Source of the DNA: a virus
Virus record (IMG/VR): IMGVR_UViG_3300047494_000056
Span: 1-35,945 of that record
DNA length: 35,945 nt
Strand: one strand, 5' to 3'
Shown: piece after piece, positions 8,475-14,171 of the stretch
Layout of the letters: every line of letters begins with the position of its first letter
Numbering within the stretch: position 1 is the first letter of the stretch
Translations under genes and position numbers: made by a program
The notes under the pieces: model-generated
What the model saw: the letters and a program-made list of their open reading frames with translations, nothing else
Database searches by the model: none
What the model was told of the DNA's origin: nothing

Positions 8475-9364
8475 GCATCCATCTTCACCACGACGGCCTA
8501 TCGCGCCCGCTGGACAGTCCGCAGCTCCGCCTGTTGAGCCTCGGCGTCGGTGTCCAGTCCACGACGCTGGCGTTCATGGCCGCGCGCGGCGACGTCGGCC
8601 CGATGCCTGATGCGGCGATCTTCGCCGACACCCAGGCCGAGCCGGCGCACGTCTATCGCTACCTCGCCTGGCTCGCGCCCCAACTGCCGTACCCGGTCAT
8701 CATCGCGAGCGCGGGAGACCTGGAAGCCGACACCCTCGCAGGGTTCAATTCGACCGGACAGCGCTACGCCAGCATTCCGGCCTTCGTGCTCAATGAAGCT
8801 GGCAAGGTCGGGATCACGCGTCGCCAGTGCACCAAGGAATATAAGCTGGAGCCCATCGTCGCCGAGACCCGGCGCATGCTCGGCTTGGCCAAGGGCCGCT
8901 CGATCCGCCACCACCTGAAGCTCAAGCGCGCCGAGCCGACACCACGCATCGTGGAACAGTGGATCGGCATCTCGACGGATGAGATCGAGCGCATGGCGCG
9001 GAGCCGGACGCCCTACATCCACAATCGCCACCCGCTAATCGAGGCGCGGATGTCGCGCCGTGACTGCGAGGCCTACCTCGCGGAGCGCCAGATCAGGGTT
9101 CCGAAAAAGTCGGCCTGCGTCTTCTGCCCCTTCAAGACGAACGCCGAATGGCTCGACCTTCAGGTCAGCGAGCCGGAGGACTTCGCCCGGGCCGTGACCG
9201 TGGATCGAGCTATCCGCAACGGCAACCCGTCCAAGGGGATGCGCGCCACCGTGATGGCGCTCCACCGCTCCCTTCGGCCCCTGGAAGAGATCGACTTCGC
9301 CGCCGAGCAGGAAGACCCCCGCTTCGGCTTCGCGAATGAGTGTCTCGGGATGTGCGGCGTATGA
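8471..9364 (+). CDS. PAPS-reductase-like PP-loop protein
   Basis: The product begins with the pyrophosphate-loop LSLGVGVQSTT (22-32), then the FADTQAEP segment and a conserved RRQCTKEYKLEP motif (C120). A CVFCP pair follows at C216/C219, and the protein ends in NECLGMCGV (C291, C295), an ending I associate with phage proteins annotated as phosphoadenosine phosphosulfate reductase. Such enzymes adenylate a substrate and are related to DndC and other sulfur-transfer enzymes; the phage substrate is unknown. A basic insertion sits at about 146-160. GTG 8471 overlaps the dnaB stop. True sulfate assimilation is unlikely in this setting; base or tRNA modification is a reasonable guess. Confidence 0.8.
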   Translation: MSIHLHHDGLSRPLDSPQLRLLSLGVGVQSTTLAFMAARGDVGPMPDAAIFADTQAEPAHVYRYLAWLAPQLPYPVIIASAGDLEADTLAGFNSTGQRYASIPAFVLNEAGKVGITRRQCTKEYKLEPIVAETRRMLGLAKGRSIRHHLKLKRAEPTPRIVEQWIGISTDEIERMARSRTPYIHNRHPLIEARMSRRDCEAYLAERQIRVPKKSACVFCPFKTNAEWLDLQVSEPEDFARAVTVDRAIRNGNPSKGMRATVMALHRSLRPLEEIDFAAEQEDPRFGFANECLGMCGV

Positions 9365-9579
9365 CCGACCATCAGCGCGCCGTCGCCGAAGCTCTTTCGC
9401 GGTGTTCATTCCTCCCCGGATCGCACGATAAGCGCTTTGCCCGCGATATGGGCGCGAGCGCCCGTCAGACGCCGACACCCGATCTCACCGAGCGCCAAGC
9501 CACCCACCTCGATCGTCTCGCCTTCAAGTACCGGCGCCAGATGCCGGCGCACCTCGTGCCCAGTGAGAAACCACAGTGA
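9361..9579 (+). CDS. Hypothetical protein (72 aa)
   Basis: ATG 9361 overlaps the upstream stop and the gene ends in a GTGA overlap with the replication protein gene. The product is basic and polar, with RQATHLDRLAFKYRRQMPAH near the C-terminus and no metal-binding or membrane motif. A small accessory factor of the replication cluster is plausible but not shown. Confidence 0.6.
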   Translation: MTDHQRAVAEALSRCSFLPGSHDKRFARDMGASARQTPTPDLTERQATHLDRLAFKYRRQMPAHLVPSEKPQ

Positions 9580-10364
9580 CCGTCGAAGCCCTCCGCAAGA
9601 TGGCCGATATGGGTCTGTCGCTTCAACAAGCCATCGAGATCATCGAGGCGATGGGGACACGCGAGCGTTCCAAGGGGGCCGCGCGTCAGGCCCGCTATCG
9701 AGAGCGCCTAAAGGGCGAAGGTCGAGACGTCACAAGTGACGTAACGCGTGACGATAACGGTGACGGTAACAGTGACGCGTCACCAACCCTTCCCCTTGCT
9801 CCCGAGACAAAAACTTCCCCCGGACCCCCTAAAAAAACTCAACCCTCAAACCCTAACCCACACCCCCCTATAGTCCCCCCGCTCCCTGAAAAGCCCTTCG
9901 ACAAGTTCTGGTCGGCCTACCCGGCGAAGAAGGCGAAGCGGCAGGCCGAGGCGGCGTTCGACCGGGCGCTGAAGCGCGGGTCGCTAACGGCGATGCTGGC
10001 GGGGATTGAGGCTGCCAAGGCGAGCCGCGAGTGGCGAGAAGGGTTCATCCCGCACCCGGCGACATGGCTGAACGGCGACAGGTGGCTCGACGAGGCCGAG
10101 GCGGATGTCGCCGAGCCGACCCTCGCCCTGACCCCGCCCTGGCCCGGCCCACCCGAAATTCGAGCGGCCATCGTCGCGGCGAAAGGCGAAGCTTTCGCCA
10201 GGTCCTGGCTCGACCCCTGCGGGTGGATCAACGGACCCGTTCGCGAGATCAGGACGAAAACCGGCGTGGCCGCGGACCGAATCAATCAGGAGGTCGGGCA
10301 CGTCCTGGCCGAGCTGAAGACACGCGCCGTCCACGAGGCGAAGGGGGGAGGGCCGCCCGGATGA
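9576..10364 (+). CDS. Replisome organiser / helicase-loader-like protein
   Basis: The 262-residue product has three parts. An N-terminal helical segment (LRKMADMGLSLQQAIEIIEAMG) is followed by a basic stretch, SKGAARQARYRERLKGEG. A Pro-rich linker spans roughly 64-105. A C-terminal domain opens with FDKFWSAYPAKKAKRQAEAAF and contains FIPHPATWLNGDRW, a motif I associate with phage replication proteins encoded near dnaB. The likely job is binding the origin and delivering DnaB. The gene itself carries a four-copy 12-bp repeat and a strongly asymmetric C/A-rich tract, described separately, like lambda O, whose gene contains ori. GTG start, overlapping the previous stop. Confidence 0.7.
   Translation: MTVEALRKMADMGLSLQQAIEIIEAMGTRERSKGAARQARYRERLKGEGRDVTSDVTRDDNGDGNSDASPTLPLAPETKTSPGPPKKTQPSNPNPHPPIVPPLPEKPFDKFWSAYPAKKAKRQAEAAFDRALKRGSLTAMLAGIEAAKASREWREGFIPHPATWLNGDRWLDEAEADVAEPTLALTPPWPGPPEIRAAIVAAKGEAFARSWLDPCGWINGPVREIRTKTGVAADRINQEVGHVLAELKTRAVHEAKGGGPPG
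9736..9783 (+). repeat. Four tandem 12-bp iterons (GTGACG-TAAC type), candidate origin core
   Basis: Four direct copies begin at 9736, 9748, 9760 and 9772 with exact 12-bp spacing: GTGACGTAACGC, GTGACGATAACG, GTGACGGTAACA and GTGACGCGTCAC. All share GTGACG; the first three also share TAAC. The last copy is a perfect 12-bp palindrome, and the first is half of an inverted repeat with ACGTCAC at 9727-9733. The period equals one helical turn plus about 1.5 bp and keeps the reading frame (SDVT RDDN GDGN SDAS). Such arrays are typical binding sites for origin-binding proteins. Confidence 0.65.
9784..9886 (+). other. C/A-rich, G-poor tract next to the iterons
   Basis: About 100 bases downstream of the iterons are almost free of G on the + strand, with runs of C5-C6 and an A7 run, and telomere-like phrases such as CCCTCAAACCCTAACCC. 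It encodes the Pro/Lys/Asn-rich linker of the replication protein. The composition differs sharply from the surrounding GC-balanced coding DNA. A strand-asymmetric tract beside iterons is what a melting region or primer-loading zone could look like; codon constraints of a Pro-rich linker are the alternative. Confidence 0.5.
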
Positions 10365-10765
10365 GCCCCCAGCCGTGCCCCCGATGCGCCGAGCTCGCCG
10401 AGGATAACCGCTGGCTGCGCCGCCAGTTGGAAGCCGAAGGCGCCGCGGATGATGTCGCCAAAATCAGGGAGGTCTTTCACGTCACGCCGTCAGAGGCCCG
10501 GATGCTCGAGCTTCTCCACCGCCGATATCCCCGCGTCGTCAGCAAGGGAGCGATCATGGACGCCCTGTACGGCGATGCCGAGGAAGAGCCCAAGGCGAAG
10601 ATCATCGATGTGTTTCTCTGCAAGATCAAAAAGCGGCTCGGCCGCGACACGATTCAAACGGTTTGGGGCCAGGGCCTGCGCCTCAGCGAGCCCTTCCACC
10701 TTCAGATGTCGGAAACAATCGCGGCCGACCATAACGCCGATCGCAGGGGAACTCAGAGAACATGA
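10361..10765 (+). CDS. CtrA-like DNA-binding domain protein without receiver (134 aa)
   Basis: Residues about 41-110 form an OmpR/PhoB-type winged helix. The segment EPKAKIIDVFLCKIKKRL (76-93) followed by IQTVWGQGLRL (98-108) closely follows the recognition region of the alphaproteobacterial cell-cycle regulator CtrA, which I recall as ELKIIDVFICKLRKKL ... IETVWGRGY. The phosphorylatable receiver domain is absent; instead there is a CPRC pair (C6, C9) and a short helix, perhaps for metal-assisted or coiled-coil dimerisation. It likely binds CtrA-type sites and could switch on late genes or interfere with the host cell cycle. ATG 10361 overlaps the previous stop; its stop overlaps the next ATG. 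Confidence 0.8.
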   Translation: MSPQPCPRCAELAEDNRWLRRQLEAEGAADDVAKIREVFHVTPSEARMLELLHRRYPRVVSKGAIMDALYGDAEEEPKAKIIDVFLCKIKKRLGRDTIQTVWGQGLRLSEPFHLQMSETIAADHNADRRGTQRT

Positions 10766-11424
10766 ACACCGACACACTCGCGCGACCGCCGTTGTCCAAT
10801 GCCCAGCGCAAGCGCCTCCGCAAGGAACGTCAAGCCAGCACCAAGTGGGAGGCGAAGACCGGCGCCAAGGCCATCAAAGCCCCGAGTGCTGCAGCCGATG
10901 CCCAACCCCATCCTGGCATTGATCCCGAGAGCGTCGCGCTGCCTGTCAATGGCGACATCCGACTCAACCGCGACGCTGCACACCGCATCGTCCGCGCCCG
11001 ACGCCAGGACGTCTTCGATCTCTTCCAGGCTCGCGGCAAGCTGAGCCCCGGCGCCTATGACGCAGTTCGTCGGCTGCAGGATGACATCGCCGTCCTCCAC
11101 AAAGTGGTCAGTGGAGGAGGAGACCTCACGCCGCGCGTTGATCGAACGTCCAAGCCACAGTCGTTCACTGACGCTCGGCTCGCGGCTGGTGCTAGGATCG
11201 AGGAAGTCCTTAACCGCGCCGGCCCCGCCAGCGCGCGCCTCCTGGTCGCCCTGTGCGAGCCCGCCGTCGTCGAGGGTAGGGGAGCTGACTGGCGCGAAGT
11301 CGTGGCCAGGGTCACCGGAGAGCGCCTCCCTGACGCCCAGGGCGCTATCCTCCGTGTCGCTTGCGAAAATCTCGCCGGAGCTTATCAGCATGCGTCAAGC
11401 CGCCGCACCCAACCCAATATATAG
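10762..11424 (+). CDS. Conserved-looking phage protein, end of early operon (220 aa)
   Basis: The product has a basic Lys/Arg-rich N-terminus (AQRKRLRKERQASTKWEAK), a middle segment with RIVRARRQDVFDLFQARGKL, and a compact helical C-terminal domain containing FTDARLAAGARIEEVLNRAG and WREVVARVTGE. Similar C-terminal blocks occur in alphaproteobacterial phage proteins, but I cannot name a function. The basic start suggests nucleic-acid binding. It is coupled to the CtrA-like gene by an ATGA overlap and is the last gene before the junction region. Confidence 0.65.
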   Translation: MNTDTLARPPLSNAQRKRLRKERQASTKWEAKTGAKAIKAPSAAADAQPHPGIDPESVALPVNGDIRLNRDAAHRIVRARRQDVFDLFQARGKLSPGAYDAVRRLQDDIAVLHKVVSGGGDLTPRVDRTSKPQSFTDARLAAGARIEEVLNRAGPASARLLVALCEPAVVEGRGADWREVVARVTGERLPDAQGAILRVACENLAGAYQHASSRRTQPNI

Positions 11425-11437
11425 CGCTTGACCAACC

Positions 11438-11479
11438 GGGCGAACAACTACATGCAGATTCATGTGTCGCGGTTCGCCC
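11438..11479 (+). promoter_or_regulatory. Two-part inverted repeat after the early operon
   Basis: An outer stem GGGCGAAC/GTTCGCCC (11438-11445 with 11472-11479) encloses an inner stem ACATG/CATGT (11450-11454 with 11461-11465) around a 6-nt loop. It begins 14 bp after the last early stop. No U-tract follows, so a simple intrinsic terminator is not certain; it could also be a protein-binding or processing site before the tRNA. Confidence 0.5.
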
Positions 11480-11528
11480 CGATCACACAAGCCTCCGCTC
11501 CGGCGTCGAGGTCTGATCCAACTCTTGA

Positions 11529-11605
11529 TGCGGGATAGAGCAGTCCGGTAGCTCGTCTGACTCATAATCAGAAGGTCGTCGGTTCAAACCCGACTCCCGC
11601 ACCCA
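11529..11605 (+). tRNA. tRNA with anticodon CAU (Met-type, initiator-derived body)
   Basis: A full cloverleaf is visible: acceptor TGCGGGA/TCCCGCA (7 pairs), D stem GAGC/GCTC, anticodon stem TCTGA/TCAGA with loop CTCATAA (CAT at 11563-11565), variable AGGTC, T stem GTCGG/CCGAC with loop TTCAAAC, then C73 and an encoded CCA. Length is 77 nt. The body resembles bacterial initiator tRNA, including A11:U24 and A72. However, position 1 is U, so 1:72 is paired, and two of the three G:C pairs of the initiator anticodon stem are lost (U29:A41, A31:U39). It therefore probably works in elongation, or as Ile-CAU if modified. Confidence 0.93.
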
Positions 11606-11754
11606 CCCAAACAGCGCCCGGCAACGCGACGCCCTCCAGCGCCCGCTATACGCCCGCGCAACCTCAGCCGTTGGCCGTGGCGCTGTTCACCTTCTGTTTC
11701 AGGATTGAACGCCGCCCCAGCGGCTCGCTCCAGGTTGAGAAAGCCGCTAGCAAT
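11606..11754. other. Leader region before the terminase genes; no gene seen
   Basis: This stretch between the tRNA and terminase small subunit has no supported gene. An in-frame upstream extension of the terminase frame reaches 11671 but its residues look unlike a terminase start. No clear promoter was found. A cos or pac site would be expected in or near here, but I cannot identify one by eye. Confidence 0.4.
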
Positions 11755-12252
11755 ATGACGGCCAAGAAAACGCCAGAGCAGAAGGCGGAATCAAACCCGG
11801 TGGGTCGCCCGAGCAAATACGACCCGGCGTTCTGCGTCACCGCCATGGAGATCATGGGGCAGGGTTATTCCGAGACTGTCCTGGCCGGAGAGATCGGCGT
11901 CTGCATCGACACGATCACTGATTGGAAGAAGGCGCATCCCGAATTTTCCGCATCCGTTCACGTGGCGCGCGCGAAAGGCCTTCGATTTTGGGAGGATCGA
12001 CTTCGTCACGTCGCTGAGAAGGGCGGCGGTCCGGGCACTGCTCAGGCGGTCATATTCGGCTTGCGAAACAGGGCGCCGGAATCATGGAGCGACACGCAAC
12101 GCCGCGAACTGAGCGGTCCGAACGGCGGACCTATTGAGCACGCCGCAGACGGTGACTTCCTCGCTGTCGCCCGAGCGTTGGGCGGCCATGCGGCCGGACC
12201 AGCAAGCAGCGCTGGGGATGATGGCCCAATGGAGAGCGGCCGCAAGACCTGA
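11755..12252 (+). CDS. terS: Terminase small subunit
   Basis: I chose ATG 11755 (MTAKKTPEQK) because the protein then begins directly before the typical VGRPSKYDPAFC segment. The N-terminal half holds a helix-turn-helix (YSETVLAGEIGVCIDTITDW, about 38-57) for recognising the packaging site. The middle (WEDRLRHVAEKGGGPGTAQ...FGLRNRAPESW) is typical of phage terminase small subunits. It would bind phage DNA and recruit the large subunit, whose gene overlaps its 3' end by up to 119 bp. The Shine-Dalgarno is weak. Confidence 0.85.
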   Translation: MTAKKTPEQKAESNPVGRPSKYDPAFCVTAMEIMGQGYSETVLAGEIGVCIDTITDWKKAHPEFSASVHVARAKGLRFWEDRLRHVAEKGGGPGTAQAVIFGLRNRAPESWSDTQRRELSGPNGGPIEHAADGDFLAVARALGGHAAGPASSAGDDGPMESGRKT

Positions 12253-13429
12253 TCAGCTGACGCCGGTCGGCGAGTGGCTGGTCTGGCTCATTCAGGCGGG
12301 CCGCGGTTGGGGGAAGACCCGGACCGGCGCGCAGGACGCGGCGATCTTCGGCCTGGCCAATCCGGGGTCCAGGCTCGCGGTTGTAGCGCCGACCTATTCG
12401 GACGCGAGAGACACCTGCGTTGAGGGCGACAGCGGACTACTCGGCATCCTCCCGCAGGTTTGTGTGAGGGCGTGGAATAGGTCGCTCGGCGAGCTGATCT
12501 TGGTAAACGATACCCGCTACAAGCTGTTCTCGGCGGACGAGCCGGAGCGTCTTCGCGGGCCACAGCATCACCGGGCATGGGCAGACGAGGTTGGCGCCTG
12601 GCGCTATCCGGAGACGTGGGATCAACTCCTCTTCGGTCTGAGACTGGGGCGATCGCCGAGGGTCGTGGCCACCACGACGCCGCGCCCTACGAAACTGATC
12701 CGCTCTTTGGTGGACTCGCCCACGACGATCATCACGCGCGGGTCGACGTTCGACAATGCCGCCAATCTTGCGGCATCGACGCTGGCGAGCCTAAAAGCGA
12801 GGTACGAGGGTACGCGGCTAGGTCGCCAGGAATTGGCCGGCGAGCTTCTCGGCGACACGCCGGGCGCCCTCTGGACGCTTGAGCGAATAGACGAGCTTCG
12901 CATCGACTTTCTGCCGAAGCTTCGAAGGATAGTCGTCGCGATCGACCCCGCCGTCACCTCAGGTGAGGATGCCGACGAGAGCGGGATCATCGTAGCCGGA
13001 ATCGGTATGGAGAACCCGCCGCACGGCTACGTCCTTGAAGATTGCAGCATTCGAGGAACGCCCGACGAGGTGTGCCGACGCGCGGTCAGGGCTTACCATC
13101 AATGGGGAGCGGACCGCGTGGTCGCGGAAGCGAACAACGGCGGCGACTGGATCGAGTCTCTTCTTCGAACAGCCGATCCAGATATCAGCTTCCGCAAGGT
13201 GACCGCGAGCCGGGGGAAGGTGACGCGAGCCGAGCCGTGCAGTTCGCTTTACGAGCAGGGTCGGTTCCACCATTGCGGGACGTTCCCGGCCCTGGAAGAC
13301 CAGCAGACAGCCTTCACGACGGACTTCGACGCGAAGAAAGCCGGCTACAGCCCGGATCGAGTCGATGGCCTTGTTTGGGCGCAAACCGAGCTATTCGGCG
13401 GGACGGGGATGAGCTTCTCGACGCTGTAG
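12134..13429 (+). CDS. terL: Terminase large subunit (packaging ATPase-nuclease)
   Basis: The protein carries the packaging motor and headful/cos nuclease. From the TTG at 12134, Walker A GRGWGKT is at 56-62, Walker B AWADE ends at D151-E152, the coupling motif ATTTPRP follows at 179-185, and the RNase-H-like nuclease shows VVAIDPAV (D271), VVAEANNGGD and the late acidic PDRVDGLVW (D408, D411). It docks on the portal. The start is uncertain: GTG 12152 and ATG 12188 are in frame; I kept the earlier start because SPERWAAM...WRAAARPDQLTP fits the family's N-terminus. That makes an unusually long overlap with terS. Confidence 0.95.
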   Translation: MSTPQTVTSSLSPERWAAMRPDQQAALGMMAQWRAAARPDQLTPVGEWLVWLIQAGRGWGKTRTGAQDAAIFGLANPGSRLAVVAPTYSDARDTCVEGDSGLLGILPQVCVRAWNRSLGELILVNDTRYKLFSADEPERLRGPQHHRAWADEVGAWRYPETWDQLLFGLRLGRSPRVVATTTPRPTKLIRSLVDSPTTIITRGSTFDNAANLAASTLASLKARYEGTRLGRQELAGELLGDTPGALWTLERIDELRIDFLPKLRRIVVAIDPAVTSGEDADESGIIVAGIGMENPPHGYVLEDCSIRGTPDEVCRRAVRAYHQWGADRVVAEANNGGDWIESLLRTADPDISFRKVTASRGKVTRAEPCSSLYEQGRFHHCGTFPALEDQQTAFTTDFDAKKAGYSPDRVDGLVWAQTELFGGTGMSFSTL

Positions 13430-13453
13430 GCCGACTCAGCCTAGCGATCTGGC

Positions 13454-13639
13454 ATGGACAACACGCCCGAGAAAGTCGCCTTCGATCTGCTTATCCAAAT
13501 CGCGGTCGCGGAAGAAAAGACAATCTATGCGGGCCCGACTTTGGGCGGCGACAAGCCTGACCGCAAATGGATTCTCGACACCTATGCTGACTGCCTCAGG
13601 GTGGTGAGGACAGCGATAAAACCATCTAGCGCTTCTTAA
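13454..13639 (+). CDS. Small hypothetical protein after terL (61 aa)
   Basis: The product (VAFDLLIQIAVAEEKTI...PDRKWILDTYADCLRVV) is mildly acidic and helical, with no signal or membrane segment. It lies 24 bp after terL and its 3' end overlaps the convergent minus-strand gene by 14 bp. No family recognised. The position resembles small ORFs that often sit between terminase and portal. Confidence 0.6.
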   Translation: MDNTPEKVAFDLLIQIAVAEEKTIYAGPTLGGDKPDRKWILDTYADCLRVVRTAIKPSSAS

Positions 13640-13874
13640 GGCGAGAGCCGGGCGCTGCCTTTGGAGCGCCGACACCGATATCCTCTACGGGTTTAGGTGA
13701 TATCGGCTTCGGCTTAGCGGATATCGCTTTCGCGGCCTCGGTTTGTGCAAGAATCGCCTCGAGGTATTCAGCCCGTGATAGACCGCCGCGCCGCTTGTCC
13801 AGCGTTGAGAGCGCGGACGGAAGCATGCGGAGCGAGATCAGCGTCCTGACGACTTCGGGTTTCGGGCGCGGCAT
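13626..13874 (-). CDS. Ribbon-helix-helix-like DNA-binding protein (82 aa)
   Basis: Read on the minus strand, the first 50 residues fit a ribbon-helix-helix fold: a strand (VVRTLISLRM), helix A (PSALSTLDKRRG) and helix B (SRAEYLEAILAQTEA). The C-terminal 30 residues are a Lys/Pro-rich low-complexity tail. Such proteins are dimeric repressors, often antitoxins or autoregulators. The start overlaps the stop of the gene before it (TAATG), so the pair is co-translated. Likely operators, the repeated GATATC sites in the promoter and within this gene's own 3' part, are described separately. Acting against the flow of late transcription, it looks like a moron. Confidence 0.65.
   Translation of the reverse strand: MPRPKPEVVRTLISLRMLPSALSTLDKRRGGLSRAEYLEAILAQTEAAKAISAKPKPISPKPVEDIGVGAPKAAPGSRLKKR
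13675..13725. repeat. Three intragenic GATATC sites in the RHH gene
   Basis: GATATC occurs at 13677-13682, 13699-13704 and 13720-13725, in the contexts CACCGATATCCTC, GGTGATATCGGC and GCGGATATCGC, spaced 22 and 21 bp (about two helical turns). They encode parts of the AIS/PIS/EDI tail. Together with three copies in the promoter they make six in about 460 bp. They may be auxiliary operators; coding coincidence from the repetitive tail is the alternative. Confidence 0.5.
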
Positions 13875-14068
13875 TAGACGGTCCAATCCTTTTCTAAGCC
13901 GTGGTGCGGTGTGAAGGTGTACTTCGCGCCCGTCTTTGGGTTCCATAGCCGGTAGGCGTCGGGGCGGAAGTCGCCGGGCGTCGGGATGCCCTCCACCACT
14001 TCGAGGGTTAGGAAGCCGACCTTCACCGTGGCTCCGGCGGTCCAGTCTTGGCGGCTGCGAGTGATCAT
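13874..14068 (-). CDS. Small protein of unknown function, first gene of the minus-strand island (64 aa)
   Basis: I chose the ATG at 14068 because it follows a good ribosome site (GGAGA) a few bases upstream; longer versions read back through the promoter. The product starts MITRSRQDWTAG, then has strands (ATVKVGFLTLEVVEGIPTPG) and ends with NPKTGAKYTFTPHHGLEKDW, which suggests a small beta-barrel. Its stop overlaps the downstream RHH start. I do not recognise it. It may be the effector partner of the RHH protein (toxin, anti-host or exclusion factor), which is inference from gene order alone. Confidence 0.6.
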   Translation of the reverse strand: MITRSRQDWTAGATVKVGFLTLEVVEGIPTPGDFRPDAYRLWNPKTGAKYTFTPHHGLEKDWTV

Positions 14069-14085
14069 CGGGCTTCTCCGTTGTC

Positions 14086-14133
14086 GATATCCACAACGTA
14101 GCCGATATCCAGAATGTGTCAATAGCCGATATC
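14086..14133. promoter_or_regulatory. Three GATATC operator-like sites straddling the promoter
   Basis: GATATC occurs at 14086-14091 (downstream of the -10), 14104-14109 (inside the spacer) and 14128-14133 (just upstream of the -35), with contexts GTCGATATCCAC, GCCGATATCCAG and GCCGATATCGAC. The arrangement is what autorepression would require. The natural candidate binder is the ribbon-helix-helix protein encoded in the same operon. Confidence 0.6.
14095..14122 (-). promoter_or_regulatory. Promoter of the minus-strand island
   Basis: On the minus strand, TTGACAC (14122-14116) is followed after 13 bp by GCTACGTT (14102-14095). This fits the Caulobacter housekeeping sigma consensus as I recall it, TTGACGS, a 10-14 bp gap, GCTANAWC. 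Read the E. coli way, the -35 is perfect TTGACA and the -10 is weak. It lies 27 bp upstream of the first ATG, which has a GGAGA ribosome site. Confidence 0.65.
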
Positions 14134-14171
14134 GACTAAAAAGCCGGTTTCGCTGAAAATCGGAGGCGCGA

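Noticed and set aside
11428-11456. Late promoter starting with TTGACC
   Set aside because: The -35-like hexamer is present but no acceptable -10 follows at 15-18 bp, and no GCTA-type element at Caulobacter spacing.
11529-11605. tRNA as a prophage attachment site
   Set aside because: It sits in the middle of the phage gene set with phage genes on both sides; no duplicated tRNA end and no integrase are seen.
11425-11754. CtrA boxes (TTAA-N7-TTAA) for the CtrA-like protein
   Set aside because: I searched this junction by eye and found none; no such pair was noticed elsewhere in the window.
13626-14068. Firm toxin-antitoxin call
   Set aside because: The RHH-like protein fits an antitoxin, but the 64-residue partner has no recognisable toxin fold (RelE, MazF, HigB, PIN), so only an unknown module is claimed.
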